Assembly (NCBI RefSeq): GCF_003700275.1
Contig: NZ_RBRE01000041.1
Coordinates: forward strand, 84,093 to 148,092
Length of the DNA: 64,000 bases
Source of the DNA: Pseudomonas cichorii
Lineage (GTDB): Bacteria > Pseudomonadota > Gammaproteobacteria > Pseudomonadales > Pseudomonadaceae
Direction of reading: 5' to 3'
In this document: piece by piece, positions 56,990 through 64,000 of the stretch
Layout: each line of letters starts with the position of its first letter
Position numbering within the stretch: position 1 is the first letter of the stretch
Made by a program: the position numbers and the translations under genes
The notes under the pieces: model-generated
What the model saw: the letters and a program-made list of their open reading frames with translations, nothing else
Told to the model about the DNA's origin: nothing
The model's database searches: none

Positions 56990-58933
56990 ATGTTTCGATG
57001 GATCAATCACTCGCTCGATAACATGAGCGTCAAACTCAAACTGTCGCTGGGCTTCGGCCTGGTTCTCTCACTGACTCTCGCCATCACACTGACCGGCTGG
57101 CACGGTCTGGACACCATGATCGAGCGCTCCGAGTCGCTTTCCTCCATCGGCCAGCTCAGCAGCCTGACCAAGGACCTGCGGGCAGAGCGGATCATTTTCC
57201 GTGCGGAGAACACTCAGCAAAACGCTGACAGAGTGGTAGAAAGGCTCAATGAGCTTGAAGCGCATCTGGTGACCCTGCGCCGGGCAAGCGATGACGCCAG
57301 GAGCCTGGCCCTGCTCGATGAGCAGAGCCAGATCGTCAGCCGCATGGAAAAGACCTTCAGCGACCTTGGCCTTGATCGCAAGGCCCATGACAAGACCCGC
57401 ACTGAGCTGGACCAGCAGTCGGAACAGGCCGTACAGGCTGTGGCGCAGGTCGAAAGCGAAGTACTCAAGGCGGTAAGTCAGGAGCAGGACAACAGCGAGC
57501 GGCTGGATGAATTCACCAATATTTCTCAACTCAAGCAGCAGATCCAGATTGCTCGCTATCAGGTCCAGGCCTATACCTTTACCAACAAGGAGGCCGACGA
57601 AGCAGCCGCCATCGCCGCCATTGACGAAGCGTTCAAGGAAATCCAGCAGATATCCCAGGATCAGGCCAATGAAAACATTCAGGGGCTCAAGCCAGCCAGC
57701 GAAGCATTACAGCGCTATCGAGAGCAACTGACCCGATTCAAGGATATCCAGATCAAAGTCGAGGCCCTTCAGGAAAACATGGAAGCCCTGGGCGATTCGA
57801 TGCTGGATCTGGTTGCCCGATTGATCAGCCTGCAAAGCACTCAGCGCGAAGTCGAAGCCGCGGGCTCGCGAAGCCTGCTGACCAGTGTGGCCGGGCTGGC
57901 CTTGCTCATCGGGCTGTTGGCCGCCTGGGCCATGACGCAACAGATCACGCGTCCCCTGCAACAGATCCTGATCGCGGCAGGACGCATAGCAAAAGGCGAC
58001 CTGAGCAAGGATCTGGAGAGCCGGCGCCAGGACGAAATGGGCCAGTTGCAGGACAGCATGCAAGCCATGACCATCAGCCTGCGCGCTCTGGTGAGCGGCA
58101 TTGGCGATGGGGTTACCCAGATCGCCAGTGCCGCCGAACAGCTCTCGGCGGTGACCGAACAGACCTGCGTCGGAGTCAACAGCCAGAAGGAAGAGACCGA
58201 TCAGGTCGCCACGGCCATGAATCAGATGGCCGCCACGGTGCAGGAGGTCGCACGTAGCGCACAGCAAGCCTCTCAGGCAGCCGTCAATGCCGATCAACAG
58301 GCGCGGGACGGTGATCGGGTGGTAAGCGAGGCCATCAACCAGATCGAGCAACTGGCCAGCGAAGTTGCCAACTCAACCCAGGCCATGAATCGGCTCAAGC
58401 TGGAAAGCGGCAAGATTGTCGGGGTTCTTGATGTGATCAAGTCGGTTTCCCAGCAAACCAACCTGCTGGCCCTGAATGCAGCCATCGAGGCGGCGCGAGC
58501 CGGCGAAGCCGGACGCGGGTTTGCAGTGGTCGCCGACGAAGTGCGCGGCCTGGCGCAACGCACCCAGGAATCCACGGAAGAAATCGAGGAGCTGATAGCG
58601 GCCTTGCAGAACGGCACCCAACAGGTCGCCACGACCCTGGACTCCAGCCGCAGCCTGACCGACAGCAGCGTCGACCTGAGTCGCAAGGCAGGTTGTGCAC
58701 TGGAGCAGATTACCCGCACGGTAGCGACCATTCAGGACATGAACCAACAGATCGCAACGGCCAGCGAAGAACAGAGCGCGGTCGCCGAGCAGATCAACAG
58801 CAATGTATTGAGGGTCAGTAATATTTCGGAGCAGACCGCTGCAGCGAGCGACGAAACCGCAGCCTCAAGCGTTGAACTGGCCCGACTGGGCACACACCTG
58901 AGGGAATTGGTGGGGAGATTTCGGGTGAATTAG
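56990..58933 (+). CDS. Methyl-accepting chemotaxis protein, HBM-type sensor (second of two)
   Basis: 647 residues from ATG 56990, with GCAGGAG upstream. Same layout as the preceding receptor: helix 1 (residues 17-38), long helical sensor (39-290), helix 2 ([17 protein letters not shown]), HAMP and MA domain. The signalling halves are nearly the same, while the sensors differ widely; the equivalent N-terminal segment reads [17 protein letters not shown]. This points to tandem duplication with a change of ligand. 212 bp separate the two genes. Confidence 0.87.
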   Translation: MFRWINHSLDNMSVKLKLSLGFGLVLSLTLAITLTGWHGLDTMIERSESLSSIGQLSSLTKDLRAERIIFRAENTQQNADRVVERLNELEAHLVTLRRASDDARSLALLDEQSQIVSRMEKTFSDLGLDRKAHDKTRTELDQQSEQAVQAVAQVESEVLKAVSQEQDNSERLDEFTNISQLKQQIQIARYQVQAYTFTNKEADEAAAIAAIDEAFKEIQQISQDQANENIQGLKPASEALQRYREQLTRFKDIQIKVEALQENMEALGDSMLDLVARLISLQSTQREVEAAGSRSLLTSVAGLALLIGLLAAWAMTQQITRPLQQILIAAGRIAKGDLSKDLESRRQDEMGQLQDSMQAMTISLRALVSGIGDGVTQIASAAEQLSAVTEQTCVGVNSQKEETDQVATAMNQMAATVQEVARSAQQASQAAVNADQQARDGDRVVSEAINQIEQLASEVANSTQAMNRLKLESGKIVGVLDVIKSVSQQTNLLALNAAIEAARAGEAGRGFAVVADEVRGLAQRTQESTEEIEELIAALQNGTQQVATTLDSSRSLTDSSVDLSRKAGCALEQITRTVATIQDMNQQIATASEEQSAVAEQINSNVLRVSNISEQTAAASDETAASSVELARLGTHLRELVGRFRVN

Positions 58934-58942
58934 AGGAACGCT

Positions 58943-58996
58943 TTCGGGATGAATCCGCTCCTGCACAGGGAGTGCGGGAGCGAATTCATTCGCGAA
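58943..58996. repeat. REP-like pair between MCP and opgH
   Basis: A degenerate unit (TTCGGGATGAATCCGCTCCT, start of 58943-58966) faces GGGAGCGAATTCATTCGCGA (58976-58995). The second matches 33892 and 44111. It lies between convergent genes. Confidence 0.75.
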
Positions 58997-59004
58997 AAGC
59001 AGGC

Positions 59005-61587
59005 TTACACCAACACCGGCTCTTGCACATGCTTGACCGGCTGCAGTGGCAGCAGGGGCGCATGTGGATCAGCTTCGATCGAAGCCCGCCATGCCGCCAG
59101 CCACTCAGGGTGACCTGCAGTCCAGACCTGCTCGTGCAGACGAGCCAGGGCAACCGGGTCGCTCAGCAGCATCAGACGATCATGGTTGCAGAGTTTTTCA
59201 GGGCCAACCTTGAGGGCGTGCTCGACGCGCTCATGACGAACCTCTTCGACAGGCCGCGCCAGACGGTGACGGGAAGTCGCCAACGAACAGGCCAGGGCGT
59301 TCTGCCGAGGATCGACGACCGCACGGATGAAGCCTTCCTTCAGCGCATGCCAACGGTTCTCGTGGGTGTACTGGTCGGTGGAAAGCAGTTCCTGTGGCGT
59401 GTCGTACTCTTCCGGAATCAGGAAGAAGCTTTCGTCACGGGCCTTGAGTCCCAGCTTGGTACGGCTGGAAATCACCGACACCGGAATCGACAGCATCAGC
59501 GACACCACGATCGGCGCCAGCCACCACAGGAAGCTTGGGTTCAACCAGGCTACCAGCAATGCCCAGCAGGCACCCAGCAACGTCTGCGGACCATGACGCT
59601 TGATCGCTTCGATCCATGGCGTGGAGTCGTCGTCACGCTGTGGGGAGTTCCAGGTCGCCGCCCAGCCGAGGAACGCTGCCAGGACGAAACGGGTATGGAA
59701 CAGCATGCGCACCGGCGCCAGCAGCACCGAGAACAGCATTTCCAGCAGCATCGAAACCGTAACCTTGAACTTGCCGCCAAATCCTGTGGCGCCCTTGGCC
59801 CAGATCAGAATCACACTGAGCAGCTTGGGCAGGAACAGCAGGACGATGGTGGTCGAGAACAGTGCGACGGCTTTTTCCGGGTGCCATTGTGGCCACAGCG
59901 GATACAGCTGACGCGGTTCAAGGAAGTAGGTCGGCTCCATCAGCGTGTTCACAGCCAGCAAGGCGGTGGACAGCACCAGGAAGAAGAACCAGAGCGGCGC
60001 CGACAGATAAGACATCACGCCGGTCAGGAACACCGCACGGTGAACCGGGTGCATGCCCTTGACCAGGAACAGCCTGAAGTTCATCAGGTTGCCGTGGCAC
60101 CAGCGGCGGTCACGCTTGAGTTCGTCCAGCAGGTTGGGCGGCAACTCTTCGTAACTGCCCGGCAGGTCGTAGGCAATCCACACGCCCCAGCCGGCACGGC
60201 GCATGAGCGCGGCTTCGACGAAGTCGTGGGAAAGAATCGCACCGGCAAACGCGCCCTTGCCCGGCAACGGCGCCAGGGCGCAGTGCTCGATGAAGGGTTT
60301 CATGCGGATGATCGCGTTGTGACCCCAGTAATGGGATTCACCCAGTTGCCAGAAGTGCAGACCGGCGGTGAACAGCGGACCATAGACGCGGGTCGCGAAC
60401 TGCTGCATGCGGGCATACAACGTGTCCATGCCCGAGGCACGTGGCGCAGTCTGGATGATACCGGCGTCCGGCGTAGCCTCCATCAGGCGTACCAGACTGG
60501 TCAGGCATTCGCCGCTCATGACACTGTCGGCATCGAGCACGACCATGTAGCGGTAATCACCACCCCAGCGACGGCAGAAGTCATCGAGGTTACCGCTCTT
60601 GCGTTTTACGCGACGGCGGCGACGACGATAGAAGATCTTGCCGAAACCACCGGTTTCGCGGCAGACGTCAAGCCAGGCTTGCTGCTCGGCAACCGCGATA
60701 TCAGGGTCATTGGTATCGCTGAGCACGAAGAAGTCGAAGCGGTCCAGGTCACCGGTAGCGGCAACCGACTCGAACGTCGCGCGCAGACCGGCAAACACCC
60801 GGGGTACGTCTTCGTTACAGATCGGCATGACCAGAGCGGTGCGGGCACCGGCTTCGATTGGCTCGTTACCGGCACTGGCACCGGAAATCCGGTACTTGTC
60901 GCGGCCGGTGAGCAATTCGAGAAAGCCCATCAGCGCGGTCCAGAAACCGGCCGAAACCCAGCAGAACAGAATCCCGAACAGCAACAGGATGCTGGTCTGC
61001 AAGGCGTACGGCAGCACCTGCAAGGCAGTCTGCACGAAGGTCTGGCGAGTGATTTCATCCAGCGAAACCAGCGACCAGCCTTGATACGGCAGAATGCCTT
61101 TCATGTACCAGCCAGCCACAATGGTCTGGCCAAGCATCAGCACCAGCAGAATGTAGCGACGAATCGAACCGACGGTACGCCAGCGCGCCTTGGGCAGATC
61201 ACGAGGCAAGTCGCTGTGATCGGGCTTGGGCGGATTGGTCTTGCCGGTCAGGCGGCGCCAGCCACGCACCAGAATATTGGTGCGCCAAGGCTCGGGAACC
61301 ACCTTGGTGCGGCGGATCGGCGGCGTTGCCTTGAGACGAATGCGACCACTGGCATCGACGTCGAGCATCTCGGCGTCCTGCAGCTCGTCAGCGGTCGACA
61401 GCGTCAGGCGACGACCGACCGAAGTCTGGGCGACCTCGGCCTTGTCGCTCACCGACTGCTCGGAAAGACGTTCATGCAATTCGGCGAACGACTTGCAGCT
61501 GGCAAGTTCTGCCCGCTGCTCGTCACTCATTGGCAAGTGCGCCAGGTACTCGTTCAGAGACTCTGGCACAGGTAGAGAATTACTCAT
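59005..61587 (-). CDS. opgH: Periplasmic glucan glucosyltransferase OpgH (HrpM)
   Basis: 860 residues. Inner membrane processive GT2 enzyme that builds the beta-1,2-glucan backbone of osmoregulated periplasmic glucans from UDP-glucose. Catalytic aspartates lie in [13 protein letters not shown] and nearby, and the QxxRW-like motif reads [15 protein letters not shown]. About eight membrane helices frame the cytosolic catalytic loop. The first eight bases overlap the end of opgG. In P. syringae this locus was found as hrpM, needed for pathogenicity. Confidence 0.96.
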   Translation of the reverse strand: MSNSLPVPESLNEYLAHLPMSDEQRAELASCKSFAELHERLSEQSVSDKAEVAQTSVGRRLTLSTADELQDAEMLDVDASGRIRLKATPPIRRTKVVPEPWRTNILVRGWRRLTGKTNPPKPDHSDLPRDLPKARWRTVGSIRRYILLVLMLGQTIVAGWYMKGILPYQGWSLVSLDEITRQTFVQTALQVLPYALQTSILLLFGILFCWVSAGFWTALMGFLELLTGRDKYRISGASAGNEPIEAGARTALVMPICNEDVPRVFAGLRATFESVAATGDLDRFDFFVLSDTNDPDIAVAEQQAWLDVCRETGGFGKIFYRRRRRRVKRKSGNLDDFCRRWGGDYRYMVVLDADSVMSGECLTSLVRLMEATPDAGIIQTAPRASGMDTLYARMQQFATRVYGPLFTAGLHFWQLGESHYWGHNAIIRMKPFIEHCALAPLPGKGAFAGAILSHDFVEAALMRRAGWGVWIAYDLPGSYEELPPNLLDELKRDRRWCHGNLMNFRLFLVKGMHPVHRAVFLTGVMSYLSAPLWFFFLVLSTALLAVNTLMEPTYFLEPRQLYPLWPQWHPEKAVALFSTTIVLLFLPKLLSVILIWAKGATGFGGKFKVTVSMLLEMLFSVLLAPVRMLFHTRFVLAAFLGWAATWNSPQRDDDSTPWIEAIKRHGPQTLLGACWALLVAWLNPSFLWWLAPIVVSLMLSIPVSVISSRTKLGLKARDESFFLIPEEYDTPQELLSTDQYTHENRWHALKEGFIRAVVDPRQNALACSLATSRHRLARPVEEVRHERVEHALKVGPEKLCNHDRLMLLSDPVALARLHEQVWTAGHPEWLAAWRASIEADPHAPLLPLQPVKHVQEPVLV

Positions 61588-63526
61588 CGCTTGGCAACTG
61601 GTAGCTCCAGGTCTCGGTCATGACTTGCAGGGTCTTGGCCGGCTCTGGATGGGTGGGTGCTGCCTCGGCTTCAGGCTGCTTGATCTCTTTACCGTCAGCG
61701 TCCTTGGCCACGTCGGCTTTGGCTACGTCGGCTTTATCAGCTTTCGCCGGGTCGGCCTTGGTTGCTTCGGCTTTCTTGGCTGGATCGGCCTTGGCTACGT
61801 CAGCCTTGGCAGCTTCTGGCTTGGCATCGCCAGCCTTTGCCGCATCGGCTTTCGGCGCATCGGCCTTGGCCAGGGTGGCGTCAGCCTTGGCAACTTCCTT
61901 GGAGATTGCAGGCTTTGCAGCTTCCTTGGACGCTGGCTTCTTGTCTTCTTTGTCAGCGACAAGCAGCGCAGGTTCCTTGCCCGGCTCGGCAGGAATTTCA
62001 CGCAGCAGGTAGGCACGCATCTCGGTCGGCTTGTTACGGTCCTTGACCTTGACCCGCAGGGTCAGGCGATAGCCCTTGGTGACCGGGTTGTAGCGCAGGT
62101 TGTTCTCGACCAGCTCGACGTTGTCATCGGTGGTCACCTGGCTGCGGATGGTCTTGTCTTCAGGCAAGGCGGCCAGTACCGGACCGACGAAGTCGACCAG
62201 GAATGCCAGGCTGCCGTCCGGCTGACGAACCAGGTTGGACTGCCTTACGTCACCGATGGAGCGCTGGGTCTGCTTGACCCAACCCAGATCAGGCGAGTGA
62301 ATGGCGTTTTCCTGCATGGTCCAGTGCAGACGGTAGTTGAACTCCATCGGCTCGCCCGGAGCTGCCAGGGTGTCAGGTTTCCAGAACGCAACGATGTTGT
62401 CGTTGGTTTCGTCGGCAGTCGGGATTTCCACCAGGTCGACGGTGCCCTTGCCCCAGTCGCCTTTAGGCTCGATCCAGGCACTCGGACGCTTGTCGTAACG
62501 GTCGTCGAGGTCTTCGTACTGGCTGAAATCACGGCCACGTTGCAACAGACCGAAGCCACGCGGGTTCTCGACCGAGAAGCTGCTGACGGACAGGTGTTTC
62601 GGGTTGTTCAGCGGACGCCATACCCACTCGCCATTGGCTGCCTGGATAGACAGACCGCTGGAGTCGTGCAGTTCACGACGATAGTTGGGGACACGCGACG
62701 GCTGGTTGGCGCCGAACAGGAACATGCTGGTCAGCGGAGCCACGCCCAGCTTGGTGACGTTTTCACGCAGGAACATGCGCGACTTGACGTCGACCAGGGT
62801 GTTGGTACCAGGACGCAGGGTCAACTGGTAGGCACCGGTGGCGCGCGGCGAATCAAGCAGGGCGAAGATCACCAGATGGTTATCGTCCGGGCCCGGCTTC
62901 TCGATCCAGAACTCCTTGAAGCGTGGAAATTCTTCGCCGGAAGGCAGCGCGGTATCGATCGCCATGCCACGTGCGGACAAGCCGTAGACCTGCCCCTTGC
63001 CGATCACGCGGAAGTAGCTCGCGCCCAGCATGGTCATGATTTCGTCCTGCTTGTCATCCTTGTTGATCGGATACAGGACGCGGAAGCCCGCATAGCCAAG
63101 CTTTTCAGTGGCTTTCGGATCGATCTTGATGTCGCCGAACTCGAAACGAGCCGGGTCGTACTTGATCTCTTCGACGGTGGTAGCCGTGACTTCGTTGATC
63201 TTGACCGGCGTGTCGAAGTGCATGCCCTGGTGATAGAACGACAGCTTGAACGGCGTCTTGTCAGTCGCCCACTCAGCCTTGTCTTCACGGAAGCGGATTT
63301 TCTGGTAGTCCGCGAACTTCATTTCGCGCAGGTCGGTCGGCAGATTGCTCTTTGGAGCCTCGAACTTCTGCCCGGCCATTTCCTTGGCCTTTACCGCTAC
63401 ATCATCAAGATTGAATGCCCACAGTTGGCCTGAACCCAGCAGGCAGACAAGAGCCGAGCTTGCCAAAAGCGCACTACGCAACCGCTTGACAGGTGTCTTT
63501 GGAGCATCACAGGGACTAACAATCAC
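61580..63526 (-). CDS. opgG: Periplasmic glucan biosynthesis protein OpgG
   Basis: 648 residues from GTG 63526, set by GAGGG six bases upstream. The signal peptide ends near LWA-FN. The main periplasmic domain (to about residue 520) is a beta-sandwich carbohydrate-binding fold plus Ig-like domain, needed to release or branch the glucan. From about residue 525 to 620 there is a low-complexity Lys/Ala/Asp insertion ([20 protein letters not shown] and similar), then a folded-looking end [18 protein letters not shown]. coli OpgG has about 511 residues, so the insertion explains most of the excess. Confidence 0.94.
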   Translation of the reverse strand: MIVSPCDAPKTPVKRLRSALLASSALVCLLGSGQLWAFNLDDVAVKAKEMAGQKFEAPKSNLPTDLREMKFADYQKIRFREDKAEWATDKTPFKLSFYHQGMHFDTPVKINEVTATTVEEIKYDPARFEFGDIKIDPKATEKLGYAGFRVLYPINKDDKQDEIMTMLGASYFRVIGKGQVYGLSARGMAIDTALPSGEEFPRFKEFWIEKPGPDDNHLVIFALLDSPRATGAYQLTLRPGTNTLVDVKSRMFLRENVTKLGVAPLTSMFLFGANQPSRVPNYRRELHDSSGLSIQAANGEWVWRPLNNPKHLSVSSFSVENPRGFGLLQRGRDFSQYEDLDDRYDKRPSAWIEPKGDWGKGTVDLVEIPTADETNDNIVAFWKPDTLAAPGEPMEFNYRLHWTMQENAIHSPDLGWVKQTQRSIGDVRQSNLVRQPDGSLAFLVDFVGPVLAALPEDKTIRSQVTTDDNVELVENNLRYNPVTKGYRLTLRVKVKDRNKPTEMRAYLLREIPAEPGKEPALLVADKEDKKPASKEAAKPAISKEVAKADATLAKADAPKADAAKAGDAKPEAAKADVAKADPAKKAEATKADPAKADKADVAKADVAKDADGKEIKQPEAEAAPTHPEPAKTLQVMTETWSYQLPSDE

Positions 63527-63789
63527 GAGCAACCCTCGCCGAAAACAGATGAAAAAACCAACGGCCAGCTATCAGATGCCGGGTTGGCGAGCATTGTTCC
63601 GACTCCGAATGGGCTTAATGATTCCCCAATCAATGTCAGAACCCGCTTCTGAGTACCCAGTGGACCAACTTTCGCTGATCCCCGTAGCGCGCGATTATCC
63701 AGTAGGCCGCGTCACAACGCATCATGTATGACAAAGAATTTCTCACCTGAAGGACTAATAAATCCGGGGCAGGCAGAGAATTCGTATTG
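63527..63789 (-). promoter_or_regulatory. opgG upstream region
   Basis: 263 bp between opgG and the dtd stop. No convincing gene is seen; a plus-strand frame from 63549 ([13 protein letters not shown]) lacks a ribosome binding site. It should hold the opgGH promoter, but no clear -35/-10 pair stands out. Confidence 0.35.
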
Positions 63790-64000
63790 TCAGATATCCA
63801 GCAGAAATGTCACAGGGCCATCATTCACTAAATGTACCTGCATGTCCGCACCAAATTGGCCCGCCGCAACCACCGGATGCGCGATCTTCGCCTGTGCCAA
63901 TAAATAATCGAACAATTGAGCGCCCAACGCCGGAGGAGCCGCCCTGGAAAAGCTCGGGCGCATGCCGCTTTTGGTGTCGGCATGAGCTGGTCTAATGACC
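63790..64000 (-). CDS. dtd: D-aminoacyl-tRNA deacylase, 3' part
   Basis: About 70 codons of the C-terminal half are present; the 5' part lies beyond the window. The reading [19 protein letters not shown] and [20 protein letters not shown] matches the Dtd C-terminus, including the conserved MRPSF and NDGPVTF (the Gly-Pro is the chiral proofreading motif). The enzyme removes D-amino acids from mischarged tRNA. The last seven codons before the window edge (VIRPAHA) do not resemble the expected QFTLAAD segment. Confidence 0.8.
   Translation of the reverse strand, partial: VIRPAHADTKSGMRPSFSRAAPPALGAQLFDYLLAQAKIAHPVVAAGQFGADMQVHLVNDGPVTFLLDI

Noticed and set aside
58972..61575. 867-codon plus-strand frame across opgH
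   Set aside because: Antisense shadow of a certain gene; His/Arg/Gln-rich mirror composition.
61226..63433. 735-codon plus-strand frame across opgG
   Set aside because: Antisense shadow; no start signal or family match.
63549..63731. 60-residue frame [13 protein letters not shown] upstream of opgG
   Set aside because: No ribosome binding site and no recognisable features; lies in the opgG promoter region.

Overview
This 64 kb window reads as a chromosomal core segment of a fluorescent Pseudomonas, most likely of the P. syringae group. The basis is the near-complete gene order shared with the P. aeruginosa chromosome as I recall it (mscK-selO, parA-lysR-MFS, hemE-gltD-gltB-damX-aroB-aroK-pilQPONM, ponA, maeB, rpmE, priA, argS, hslVU, the pha locus, ubiEJB, hisIE, tatABC, rsmE, opgGH, dtd), Pseudomonas-type protein sequences, high GC codon use, and REP-like repeats around the motif GGAGCGAATTCATTCGCGAA. 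No rRNA, tRNA, CRISPR array, phage or insertion sequence was seen.

Layout. 1-5.0 kb: a large mechanosensitive channel and the AMPylating pseudokinase SelO. 5.0-7.0 kb: a lower-GC accessory patch with an unknown protein, a small secreted protein and an orphan PAAR spike-tip protein. 7.0-10.2 kb: an orphan ParA-type ATPase and a divergent LysR/MFS pair. 10.3-26.2 kb, all minus strand: pilMNOPQ (type IV pilus alignment complex and secretin), aroK-aroB (shikimate pathway), a DamX-like SPOR protein, gltBD (glutamate synthase) and hemE. 26.4-28.8 kb: divergent ponA (PBP1a), which carries a frameshift inside its transpeptidase domain. 28.9-31.5 kb: malic enzyme, a secreted nuclease and ribosomal protein L31. 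31.6-39.1 kb, plus strand: priA, argS, a SPOR protein, hslVU and a DUF971 protein.

39.5-48.6 kb is the medium-chain-length polyhydroxyalkanoate locus: two synthases flanking a depolymerase (phaC1-phaZ-phaC2), the regulator phaD, and the convergent phasin operon phaI-phaF. A LysE exporter with a convergent LysR gene, plus a candidate 27-residue membrane peptide, lies between phaI and the PHA granule-region protein that usually follows it. 48.7-54.8 kb, plus strand: ubiquinone biosynthesis (ubiE-ubiJ-ubiB), histidine biosynthesis (hisI-hisE), twin-arginine translocation (tatABC) and rsmE. 54.9-58.9 kb: two tandem chemoreceptors of apparent HBM type. 59.0-63.5 kb: opgG-opgH for osmoregulated periplasmic glucans (the locus known as hrpM in P. 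syringae), with OpgG carrying a long Lys/Ala/Asp-rich insertion. The window ends inside dtd.

Points worth a second look: the ponA frameshift; the small ORF at 46252; a palindrome lying in the spacer of the putative phaC1 promoter; an intrinsic terminator of rpmE embedded in the next gene's signal-peptide region; three families of intergenic inverted repeats; the OpgG extension; and the PAAR patch. I did not find a convincing, wholly new multi-gene system; the PAAR patch and the small ORF are the nearest candidates.
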